Source: Kitasatospora cineracea
GTDB lineage: Bacteria > Actinomycetota > Actinomycetes > Streptomycetales > Streptomycetaceae
Reading direction: 5' to 3'
DNA length: 64,000 bases
NCBI RefSeq assembly: GCF_003751605.1
Contig: NZ_RJVJ01000001.1
Location: forward strand, 1,674,001 to 1,738,000
Shown: in pieces, positions 15,836-22,700 of the stretch
Numbering within the stretch: the stretch's first letter is position 1
How the letters are laid out: the number at the start of each line of letters is the position of its first letter
Position numbers and translations under genes: made by a program
The notes under the pieces: generated by a model
What the model was told of the DNA's origin: nothing
Seen by the model: only the letters and a program-made list of their open reading frames with translations
Databases searched by the model: none

Positions 15836-16105
15836 CTACTCGTCGCCCGTGGGCCTCGGGAGGTCGTGCTGTCCCGGCCACATCGGCAGGGTGCCTCTCT
15901 CCGGTCGGAGAGTGTGGAGCGTGAGCATGTTGTGGAGCGAGCGGTGGCCTCGGCCAGGGCCTCTTCCGGCCGCCAGATGCGGAATCCTCCGAAGAGCTCC
16001 GCGATGCGGTCCGACTTGTTCTGCGTCGTTAGGCTCCCAGGTGCCTGAGACCTCAAGCACCCGCAGGTTTAGCTTTACGTCCACGCTCTTGGGCGCGCGC
16101 ACCAT
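15836..16105 (-). pseudogene. Broken second copy of the TIR partner gene
   Basis: The first 28 or so codons (MVRAPKSVDVKLNLRVLEVSG, then TWEPNDAE) are almost the same as the start of the partner gene at 12816, then similarity ends abruptly near 16020 and the frame runs into unrelated sequence. A GGGAGC ribosome site precedes the ATG at 16105. The gene is divergent from the ATPase-TIR gene at 16263, 157 bp away. The shape suggests that an intact partner once stood beside that gene, and recombination or a deletion removed most of it, perhaps together with the rest of the neighbouring integrase. Confidence 0.75.
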
Positions 16106-16250
16106 CGTTGCTCCCTTCGTACATCCTTACGCTACCCGCGAGGTCGCCAACGGCACTAGCTGACGGCCACGCCTTGCGCGTGTTGCGAGCCCATCGAGGT
16201 CCGGTGCGACCAGGACGGCGAGCGTGGTACCCGGAGTGGGAGCCTAGCGG

Positions 16251-16256
16251 TACATT
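16251..16256 (+). promoter_or_regulatory. Candidate -10 of a leaderless ATPase-TIR transcript
   Basis: TACATT lies six bases before the ATG at 16263, so a transcript started from it would begin at or next to the start codon. No ribosome site with good spacing is present, which also points to leaderless expression. No clear -35 is visible. Inference only. Confidence 0.4.
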
Positions 16257-16262
16257 AGCCCC

Positions 16263-17768
16263 ATGGCCGCAGGCAATTACATGCTCGAAGAGGTATTTAA
16301 GCTCAACGGCGTTCCAGATATCACCTTCGTGAAACCCGTAGAGTTCCCGCGATTGCTGGTCGCTTTGCGCACGCCAGGGCGAGGCGTCGTGATTGAAGGA
16401 CCATCTGGCATCGGTAAGACGAGTGCGGTAACAAAGGCTCTTGAGCAGCTTTCCATTCGCGATAAGGTCTTGATCCTCAGCGCCAGAAAGGCGAATGACC
16501 GCGAGCTGATTTCCGAGCTCCCTGACATTGACGCCGCTGGGCTAGTCATTATCGACGATTTCCATCGGCTGAACTCGCGCATTAAATTGAGGATTGCCGA
16601 CCACCTGAAGGTTCTGGCCGATGAAGAGCGTGCAGATACAAAAATTGTTGTCGTCGGCATCAACCGTGCTGGCGAATCTCTAATTTCGCTCGCCCCGGAT
16701 TTGTCTGGCCGGATTGAGGTCATCAAGTTCGGCCGGAATCCTGATGATCGCGTGGAGGCGTTGGTCGACGCCGGCTCTGTGGCGCTGAATTTCGAGTTCT
16801 CCATCACCAAGGACATCGTCCACGCGGCGGATGGGAGCTTCAACATTGCCCAAATGCTTTGTCATGATGCCTGTCTCACGGCTGACCTGACGGAGACTCG
16901 CACTGAACGGGCGGATCTCGCTGTCTCGTTTGAGCTCATCAGGGAGAGGGCTCTTGACCGCCTATCCGAGTCGTTCTATCGCCGGGCGGAAACGTTCGCT
17001 AAGGGCAAGAAGCTTCGAAGGGAAGGGCGGGCGCCCTATCTCCAGATCCTGAAGTGGCTTTCCGAGGCTGACGAATGGACAATTGACCTCGATAGGGAGA
17101 TGTCGAAGAGGCCGGCTCTCAGGGGAAGTGTTGGGCAAGTGGTCGATAAGGGGCACCTTACCAACCTGCTTGAAGAGATTGATTCAATTCGAGATCTTCT
17201 GCACTATGACAGCGATTCCCGGGTTCTCGCCGCTGAGGATCCTAAGTTTTTCTTCTTTATCAAGAATCTCGCCTGGAATAGGTTTGCTGAACGGCTTGGC
17301 TACCTTGATGTCACTTTCTCTGCGCGATATGACTTCGCGCTGTCCTTTGCTGGGTCGGACAGGGACGTTGCGCAGGCGATTTTCGATGAGCTGACGGAGC
17401 GGGAGCTCGAGGTATTCTACGATGCGAACGAGCAGGACAGGATCCTGGCTGCTAACGTTGAGGAGTATCTCGCGCCAATCTACAAGAGTGAAGCCACTTT
17501 TGTAGTTGCAATTCTTGGCCCGGATTACCCGTCGAGGATCTGGACCAAGTTTGAGTCGCAGCAATTTCGGGAGCGATTTGGCGAGAATGCCGTCATTCCC
17601 GTCTGGTTTAGTGAAGCGCAGTGCGGGGTCTTTGATGTCTCGCGAGACTATGGTGGCGAGATGATTGACAGGGGATCGCCGATTCAGCCGCAGGCGGCTG
17701 CGATGGCCGATAGGCTTGTCTCCAAGATTCGCGAGTACCGAATTGCGGCTAGCACGGAGCGAGATTAG
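16263..17768 (+). CDS. ATPase with C-terminal TIR domain, probable defence protein
   Basis: 501 residues. The N-terminal half is a P-loop ATPase: Walker A GPSGIGKT (46-53), Walker B LVIIDD (94-99) and an AAA-like follow-up VVVGINRAGESL. Residues about 215-350 are a helical linker. Residues about 354-490 form a TIR domain of the TIR_2 type, starting YDFALSFAGSDRD, with FYDANEQD, and KFES where Glu431 may be the catalytic residue. This is the reverse order of the protein at 12884. Function is inferred: ATPase-regulated NAD cleavage or signalling in phage or plasmid defence. It is divergent from a broken partner gene and converges on the HAD gene 24 bp away. Lower GC than the transfer genes. Confidence 0.8.
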   Translation: MAAGNYMLEEVFKLNGVPDITFVKPVEFPRLLVALRTPGRGVVIEGPSGIGKTSAVTKALEQLSIRDKVLILSARKANDRELISELPDIDAAGLVIIDDFHRLNSRIKLRIADHLKVLADEERADTKIVVVGINRAGESLISLAPDLSGRIEVIKFGRNPDDRVEALVDAGSVALNFEFSITKDIVHAADGSFNIAQMLCHDACLTADLTETRTERADLAVSFELIRERALDRLSESFYRRAETFAKGKKLRREGRAPYLQILKWLSEADEWTIDLDREMSKRPALRGSVGQVVDKGHLTNLLEEIDSIRDLLHYDSDSRVLAAEDPKFFFFIKNLAWNRFAERLGYLDVTFSARYDFALSFAGSDRDVAQAIFDELTERELEVFYDANEQDRILAANVEEYLAPIYKSEATFVVAILGPDYPSRIWTKFESQQFRERFGENAVIPVWFSEAQCGVFDVSRDYGGEMIDRGSPIQPQAAAMADRLVSKIREYRIAASTERD

Positions 17769-17792
17769 GTGCGAAGCTAATGCTGACATTGG

Positions 17793-18479
17793 CTATGTCA
17801 TAAAGTCTGCGATCTCCTGCATCGAGTTCACGATGATTAGTGCGCCAGCCTTGGCTAGCTTCGTGTCCTTGCCTGGCTTATTGGCGTAGCCGAGGGTTGA
17901 GACCCCCGCCGCGTTCCCAGCTTCCACATCCCGAACTGCGTCACCGATAAAGATGGTCTCTTCCGGCTTACTCTTGATCGAATCCATCGCCTCCAGGAGG
18001 AGGCGGGGATTCGGCTTCATGGACGACGGATCGCCAGGGGCTCGACCGAAAACACGGGTTACATAGCCGTCTAGCCCCTGATCGGCCAGGTACGTCTCGA
18101 TCGCCGCGCCCGCGTTGTTGCTGACCACTGAGACTGACCGGCCAGACCTGGCGCAGGCCCGCAGGACCGATTCGCCCCCCGAATTCGGCCGACCGTACCG
18201 CATCGCCTCCATTTCAAGTGACGCCAACGCGTTGTCGGCCACCGTGACAAGATCTGGGCGGGCGAATGCAATCAGGCGGAGCAGCGCGAGTGGGTCGGTC
18301 TCGGTCTCCGCCCCGGCCACGGCTTGCTTGCCAGCGGCGAGCAAGCTCAGACGGAGACGTCGTGCGACTTCCGGCGCCGGAAGTCCGGCGAACACCGAGC
18401 AGACCGGGCCGTCGAAGTCGAGGAGGACGTGCTTCACCGGGCGAAGCACGTCGGCGAGCGATGGGGGGGCGTCGGTCAC
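17793..18479 (-). CDS. HAD-family hydrolase
   Basis: 228 residues with the HAD motifs: VLLDFDGPV (nucleophile Asp), VSVVSNNAG (motif II, Asn in place of Thr/Ser), the lysine of SMKPNPRLL, and IFIGDAVRDVEAG (motif IV acids). Members hydrolyse phosphate esters of small molecules; the substrate is not evident. The GTG start at 18479 overlaps the stop of the GntR gene by GTGA, so the two are translationally coupled. I recall GntR-HAD pairs from similar streptomycete elements, but the role of the hydrolase there is not known to me. Confidence 0.88.
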   Translation of the reverse strand: MTDAPPSLADVLRPVKHVLLDFDGPVCSVFAGLPAPEVARRLRLSLLAAGKQAVAGAETETDPLALLRLIAFARPDLVTVADNALASLEMEAMRYGRPNSGGESVLRACARSGRSVSVVSNNAGAAIETYLADQGLDGYVTRVFGRAPGDPSSMKPNPRLLLEAMDSIKSKPEETIFIGDAVRDVEAGNAAGVSTLGYANKPGKDTKLAKAGALIIVNSMQEIADFMT

Positions 18480-19324
18480 GGCTGACGCTCGTACGCGATG
18501 GTGGACCACACGCTGTCGAACCACATCTGTGCCTGCTGGACGTACTGCGAGCCGAGCGAGGCATCGTCCGGACCGGAGGCTTGGTGGAAGAGCGTCGTGT
18601 CCTTGCCGGTGACGTCGTAGAACGTGTGGTCGCTGCCGTTGACGGCCACCGTTCGCTCTCGGAGCGGGTAGAAGCCGAAGAACGTCTCCGAGCGGTTCAG
18701 GATGTATAGCTTGAACAGGCTGGACGCCCGGTGCACTTTTACCTGAACCGTGGCCGACTGTACGAGACCAAGCTCCGCCAGCATCTCGACTGAGTGAGCA
18801 ATGCCGCCTGCGTTGGTCAGCGCGATATTGCGCGCGCGCTCCCGGAGCGCGGATTCGTCCTTGAGCCCATCCACCAGGACGGGCACGGCCATGGGCTCGG
18901 ACGTGTCCGGCAACAGGAGTCGCACGGTGATGGACTCCGGCGCCAGCCGTCCGGAGCGCACCTTGTCGAGGGGTTCCTGCATGGCGTTGTGCAGTGTCTC
19001 ACTGGAGAAGCCCGCGAAGTCGAGGGTCACCTGCCGCTGCTCGAAGGCTGCTTCGAGGTGGGGGCGAAGACCGACCGGGCGCGAGGTGCGCTCCCGCACG
19101 AAGGACCCGCTGCCCTGCCGGGTCACGATCAACCCCTCGGTCCGGAGCAGGTCAAGGGCCTTGTCGATCGTGCCGCGTGCCACGCCGAAGTGCTTGGCGA
19201 GCTCAGGGCCGGACGGGAGCTTGTCGCCGGTTTCGAAGCCAGGCTTCTTCGTGAGGATCGAGGCCCGCAAAGAGCTGCTGACCTGCTGATACGGCGGGCG
19301 GGAGTCATCCGGGTCGAGGCTCAT
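18476..19324 (-). CDS. GntR-family regulator, probable repressor of the transfer operon (KorSA/TraR-like)
   Basis: 282 residues. Residues about 10-75 form the GntR winged helix: PPYQQVSSSLRASIL, LPSGPELAKHFGVARGTIDK and GLIVTRQGSGSFV. The rest looks like a UTRA-type effector domain but is divergent. It is divergent from the transfer operon; a perfect 16-bp palindrome lies in the spacer of the opposing promoter 50 bp upstream. In pSAM2, KorSA, also a GntR protein, silences transfer and replication functions, and this gene is placed to do the same. The ligand is unknown; the cotranslated HAD hydrolase might act on it (inference). Confidence 0.87.
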   Translation of the reverse strand: MSLDPDDSRPPYQQVSSSLRASILTKKPGFETGDKLPSGPELAKHFGVARGTIDKALDLLRTEGLIVTRQGSGSFVRERTSRPVGLRPHLEAAFEQRQVTLDFAGFSSETLHNAMQEPLDKVRSGRLAPESITVRLLLPDTSEPMAVPVLVDGLKDESALRERARNIALTNAGGIAHSVEMLAELGLVQSATVQVKVHRASSLFKLYILNRSETFFGFYPLRERTVAVNGSDHTFYDVTGKDTTLFHQASGPDDASLGSQYVQQAQMWFDSVWSTIAYERQP

Positions 19325-19373
19325 GCACTCATGCTAAGGCAGATGCCCAACTCACGCGAGAAACCCAGGCATC

Positions 19374-19402
19374 TTGACCTGCCTAGGCAGGTTGTCTATG
19401 TT
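19374..19402 (+). promoter_or_regulatory. Promoter of the transfer operon with embedded operator
   Basis: TTGACC (19374-19379), a 17-bp spacer and TATGTT (19397-19402) make a good vegetative-type promoter reading into the transfer genes. The perfect palindrome ACCTGCCTAGGCAGGT at 19377-19392 overlaps the -35 and fills most of the spacer. The GntR regulator encoded divergently 50 bp away is the likely ligand. Confidence 0.75.
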
Positions 19403-19721
19403 GAGTGTGTCGCCACCGGGAGATGCGGGAGCGGCAGAGAGGGGCCTTTTTCGGGCTGCTCTGACCTCCACGAACGTGCCTGGAGGGGTGGGGTGACAGC
19501 CCCCCGAAGGAAGCGGCTGTTCCTTGAGAACTCAACAGTGTGCTGATCAACGAACGAGTGTCTTTGGTCCCCGATCCGTGCCGCCGCGTGGCGGGTCGGG
19601 GGTCATGGCTACTCGTGAGTGACGAGTGGTCTCGGCCCGAGTCGGGGCCGTCGCGCATTCCTTGGCCGGTCGCGCGACGGCCCCTGTGGGCCTACTCAGC
19701 CTTTCGAGAAGAGGTAGACCC
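19403..19721 (+). promoter_or_regulatory. Long structured leader of the transfer operon
   Basis: About 320 nt lie between the promoter and the first start codon, with no convincing gene. It contains the inverted repeat TTGAGAACTCAA (19525-19536) and a perfect 13-bp hairpin GGGGCCGTCGCGC/GCGCGACGGCCCC (19644-19656 and 19672-19684) with a 15-nt loop, 25 nt before the ribosome site. No U-run follows the hairpin, so it may be a translation or processing control and not a terminator. Confidence 0.5.
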
Positions 19722-20006
19722 GTGAAGTCGATTGTTGCAGGCCAGCGTGCCGTGGGCTCCGAGGAGTTCGCGGAGTTGGCGTTGGGTGTGGACTCGGAAC
19801 TCTTCGCCGGCGTGGTGGGCGAGTCGGTGGCCGAGTATCGGGCCCGGACGGATGTGGCGGTGGAGGTGTTGGCGGACCTGCGCCGGGAGGACCCGGAGCT
19901 GGCCGCGTACGCCGAGCGCCTGATGGACACGGCCCCGCGCCCGCTCCACGTGGGCCGCCGTGGTGCCGGCCGTCGTTCGTCGGCGGTGTTGGGGGTGGTG
20001 GCGTGA
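19722..20006 (+). CDS. Small AICE protein of unknown function
   Basis: 94 residues, acidic and helical in the middle (GVDSELFAGVVGESVAEYRA), with a basic C-terminus (GRRGAGRRSS). The GTG at 19722 follows GAAGAGGT. It is the first gene of the transfer operon and overlaps the next one by GTGA. No domain recognised; its position suggests a role in regulation or spread. Confidence 0.75.
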   Translation: MKSIVAGQRAVGSEEFAELALGVDSELFAGVVGESVAEYRARTDVAVEVLADLRREDPELAAYAERLMDTAPRPLHVGRRGAGRRSSAVLGVVA

Positions 20007-20878
20007 GTCGGGCGGGAAAGTTCTGGATGGTGGCCTCCCTGCTCGGTGTGGTGGGGATGGCGTTTCGGGTGTCGTGGAACGCGCTGAAGGACGTGGCCGG
20101 TGCGATTGGCGCGGACGAACTCGCTGCCGGGCTCTACCCGTTGGTGGTGGACGGGTTGATGGCGCTGGCGCTGATCGCCGCGCTGATCCTGACGGGATCG
20201 GATCGGAGGTTCGCGCTGCGGGTGCTGGGCGGCTACACCGCCGCGTCCCTGGTGCTGAACTACGTGCACGGGCTCGTGCCGGCACTGCACGGCGGCGGCC
20301 GGGTCCGGCTGGCCGACTGGCCGCCCGCGCACTACGGGCTGGTGCTGCTCGCGTCCTGCCTGCCGGTCGGCAGCATCTTCTTCGGATCGGACCTGGTGGC
20401 GAAGGTCCTCCATCACAAGCCCGAACCGGCAGAAAACACCCAGAACACCGCGAACCGGTCGGGGTCTGACGTGCCGAAATCGGCCGACCCCACCGACGCG
20501 TGGCCGCTGTACGAGTCGGCCGATCCCGAGCCGATCCCCGAGCCCGCTCCCGCGCCGGAGCCGGTGCGGAAGCGGGCGTCGACGGGTGTGCCGTCACGGC
20601 CGCGCCGGGCGACCGGATCGGTTCCGAATTCGGCCCGCACCCGGCTGCCGATCCGCACGGAGGAGGAACTCCTCTCCGAGGCCCGATCGGTGACCGCCGA
20701 CTGGAGCGAGCTGGAGCTGACGGCCGATCGGATCCGCACTGTACTGCGGACCTCCCCGGTCCGTGCGCGGGTGCTGCGGGAGTCGCTGAAGGCCGAACGC
20801 GCCGCCGCCGAGCGGCCCGCCCTGCACGCCGTCCCCGACCACGCCGACGCCGAGCCGACCGGGGAGTTGGCGTCGTGA
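20003..20878 (+). CDS. DUF2637 membrane protein, Spd-like
   Basis: 291 residues. The first 130 or so form four hydrophobic segments of the DUF2637 type (VASLLGVVGMAF, LYPLVVDGLMALALIAALIL, TAASLVLNYVHGLVP, LVLLASCLPVGSIFF). The second half is a charged, Pro/Glu-rich cytoplasmic tail with a helical end. DUF2637 proteins are frequent in streptomycete plasmids and AICEs and are often counted with spread (Spd) functions that move DNA between hyphal compartments; direct evidence is slight. It is coupled by overlap to the gene before. Confidence 0.85.
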   Translation: MSRAGKFWMVASLLGVVGMAFRVSWNALKDVAGAIGADELAAGLYPLVVDGLMALALIAALILTGSDRRFALRVLGGYTAASLVLNYVHGLVPALHGGGRVRLADWPPAHYGLVLLASCLPVGSIFFGSDLVAKVLHHKPEPAENTQNTANRSGSDVPKSADPTDAWPLYESADPEPIPEPAPAPEPVRKRASTGVPSRPRRATGSVPNSARTRLPIRTEEELLSEARSVTADWSELELTADRIRTVLRTSPVRARVLRESLKAERAAAERPALHAVPDHADAEPTGELAS

Positions 20879-20939
20879 GCCGCCCCCGTTTCTGGGACCG
20901 AACGGGGAGCGATTCGGCACCCCGACCTACCCGTGGCGG

Positions 20940-21248
20940 ATGGCACCGGCAGGGCTGATGACCCGCCGCCAACTCCGCGCCTGCGGCCTGCGCCCGGGCG
21001 GTCAACCCGTCGCCGCACAGATCCTCTGCCGCTCCCGCCGCTCCAAGCAGCCCCGCGCCGCATACCTGTACCGCGTCGAACTCGCCGCCCGCGTGCGGCA
21101 GATGACCCCCGCCAAGGCCACTGCGCTGGACGCCGCGAATCGGGCCCGCCGAACCTGCCCCACCTGCCAGCGCGACGCCGGATACGTCCTCCCCGCGCAC
21201 CTTGGCACCTGCCTGCCCTGCGCCGACAGCGCCGCTCTCGCGGCCTGA
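20940..21248 (+). CDS. RRQRL-motif zinc-binding protein, 5' end frame-disrupted
   Basis: The readable part is 102 residues with TRRQLRACGLRPGGQPVAAQ, a basic middle, and a zinc ribbon CPTCQRD with a second CLPCAD pair. Related proteins, as I recall them, begin about 20 residues earlier with an (F/Y)xDPTG...GxPTYPWR segment. Here that segment is present but split: a GTG at 20875, overlapping the previous stop, reads SRPRFWDRTG, and GERFGTPTYPWR follows in another frame. One G missing from the G4 run at 20904-20907 explains it. The ATG at 20940 would give a shorter product. The function is unknown; a DNA-binding role is possible. Confidence 0.7.
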   Translation: MAPAGLMTRRQLRACGLRPGGQPVAAQILCRSRRSKQPRAAYLYRVELAARVRQMTPAKATALDAANRARRTCPTCQRDAGYVLPAHLGTCLPCADSAALAA

Positions 21249-21265
21249 CCTCTCTGGAGCACGCC

Positions 21266-21544
21266 ATGTCCGACCTGATCGTGCACATCGACCCGGCGAC
21301 GGGGCTCCCTGGCGGGACCGTCGCCGTGTTCCTCACCCTCGGCGCCGCCCTGGTCTCCCTCTACGAGAGCGGCGGGAGCACCGAGTACGGCCGCCCCACC
21401 TTCCTGTGGCACTGCCTCGGGTGCGGTGACCGCAGCCACTACGCCGACCAGCGCGGCACCGTCCGGGGCCGCGCCAACGCCCACGACGGCGAGTGCCGCG
21501 CCATCACCCTGCCCGCACCGATCCGCGAAGGAGTCGCCCGATGA
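21266..21544 (+). CDS. Small AICE protein with Cys/His cluster
   Basis: 92 residues: an N-terminal stretch with a moderately hydrophobic centre (GGTVAVFLTLGAALVSLYES), then HCLGCGDRSHYAD and HDGEC, a possible zinc site of Cys and His. The ATG at 21266 follows TCTGGAG. Its stop overlaps the next start (ATGA), so it is cotranslated with the Spd-like gene. Not a family I can name. Confidence 0.75.
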   Translation: MSDLIVHIDPATGLPGGTVAVFLTLGAALVSLYESGGSTEYGRPTFLWHCLGCGDRSHYADQRGTVRGRANAHDGECRAITLPAPIREGVAR

Positions 21545-21882
21545 ACCGTCACCTCGCCGCCGTCCCCGCCCCGGACGGCGAACCGGTCGACCTGGAGCGC
21601 CTGGCGCTGCTGGTCGCCGCCCAACTGAGCACCAACCAGAACGCCCAGCTTCTCGCCGCCCCCGCCCCCGCTCCGGCGCCGGTGGCCGCGCGGCCCGAAG
21701 CCGGTGCGGTCGTCTCCCGCATGGGCGGCTACGTCGCGGCCGGCGCGGGTGCGGCGGCGGTGCTGATCCCGGTGCTGCTCGCCACCACGGCCGCGCTGCT
21801 GGCGGTCGGCATGTCGGCGCTGGCGCTGGCGGTGGCGGCGCTGGTGATCCGGTGGATCATCCGCGACATGCGCCAGAACTGA
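21541..21882 (+). CDS. Small membrane protein, SpdB-like
   Basis: 113 residues. After an Ala/Pro-rich cytoplasmic part come two membrane segments (GYVAAGAGAAAVLIPVLLAT and LLAVGMSALALAVAALVIRW) and a short basic tail. Size, shape and place between the zinc-type genes and traB match small Spd proteins of streptomycete conjugative elements, which act in intramycelial plasmid spread. Coupled to the gene before by ATGA. Confidence 0.7.
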   Translation: MNRHLAAVPAPDGEPVDLERLALLVAAQLSTNQNAQLLAAPAPAPAPVAARPEAGAVVSRMGGYVAAGAGAAAVLIPVLLATTAALLAVGMSALALAVAALVIRWIIRDMRQN

Positions 21883-21921
21883 CGACTCAATACCACCCCC
21901 CCTGTCGGTCGAGGAGACCTC

Positions 21922-22059
21922 ATGAAGTGCACCTTCTGCGGCCAGGCCAAGCCGGACGTCATGGCCCGCACCGACCCGTTCGACCTGGAGATCAACGGAA
22001 CCGTCTGGATCGTCCCGATGTGCGACGACTGCGAACAGATCCGCTGCGACGACATCTAG
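21922..22059 (+). CDS. 45-residue zinc-finger-like protein
   Basis: Starts MKCTFCGQAKPD and ends with CDDCEQIRCDD: two CxxC pairs about 32 residues apart, which fits a small treble-clef or zinc-ribbon fold. The ATG follows GAGGAGACCTC at good spacing. It lies in the transfer operon between the SpdB-like gene and the traA-like gene and uses the same codons. Function unknown. Confidence 0.65.
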   Translation: MKCTFCGQAKPDVMARTDPFDLEINGTVWIVPMCDDCEQIRCDDI

Positions 22060-22159
22060 CAGCGGATCTGACGGCTGCCCGTCCCCTCCCGACCCTTCAA
22101 GGGCCGGGCGGGGGTGGGGAGTCGGGATAGTCCCGGCCCCGTATCGGGGAGGCACCGCG

Positions 22160-22681
22160 ATGGCCAACCGCCCGTCCGCACCCAACAGCGGCGCAAGCAG
22201 CACCGGCACGAGCAGCACCCGTAACGGCTTCGGCTCCGGGGCGACGTTCTCTCCCGGGCTGAACATCAACGTCAACAAGACCACCGGCGGCCCGCAGATG
22301 GGCGCGGCGGCGAACCCCGGCACCGGGGTGGGCCGCAGCAGCCAACTCGCCCTCCCAGAGCCCGCGTTCTACAGCGCGGCGGACGTTCGCTCGTACTGCG
22401 AGGCTCTGCGGGCGTTCGCCGCGTACTCCGCGATCGAGATCGAGGTGGGCGCGGAGATCCTCAAGGCCGCCCTGGAGCAGGCCCCGCCGCTGCCCGGCGA
22501 CCACGCGTTCCGCCAGAAGACCCGGGCTCGCTCGGTGGCCCGGAAGCTCGCCAAGGCCGCCGACGCGATGGCCGACGCCGCGAAGGACGCCGCCGCCGCG
22601 TGGGCCGCGTTCCAGCGCGAGTACGCCGACGTCATGACCCCGCAGCGCCCCCAGCCCCAGCACCGCCCCTTCCAGTTCTGA
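22160..22681 (+). CDS. TraA-like plasmid transfer protein
   Basis: 173 residues. The N-terminal 65 are disordered, rich in Ser/Thr/Asn and Gly, with LNINVNKTTGG; the rest is helical (YSAADVRSYCEALRAFAAYS, then ARSVARKLAKAADAMADAA) and ends in a Pro/Gln tail. This layout matches proteins called TraA or spread-associated in streptomycete AICEs, always just before traB. The role is not proven; it may assist TraB at the hyphal membrane. The ATG at 22160 follows GGGGAGGC. The 100 bp before it hold an imperfect GC hairpin. Confidence 0.65.
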   Translation: MANRPSAPNSGASSTGTSSTRNGFGSGATFSPGLNINVNKTTGGPQMGAAANPGTGVGRSSQLALPEPAFYSAADVRSYCEALRAFAAYSAIEIEVGAEILKAALEQAPPLPGDHAFRQKTRARSVARKLAKAADAMADAAKDAAAAWAAFQREYADVMTPQRPQPQHRPFQF

Positions 22682-22700
22682 TCCGACAGGAGGCCCCGTC

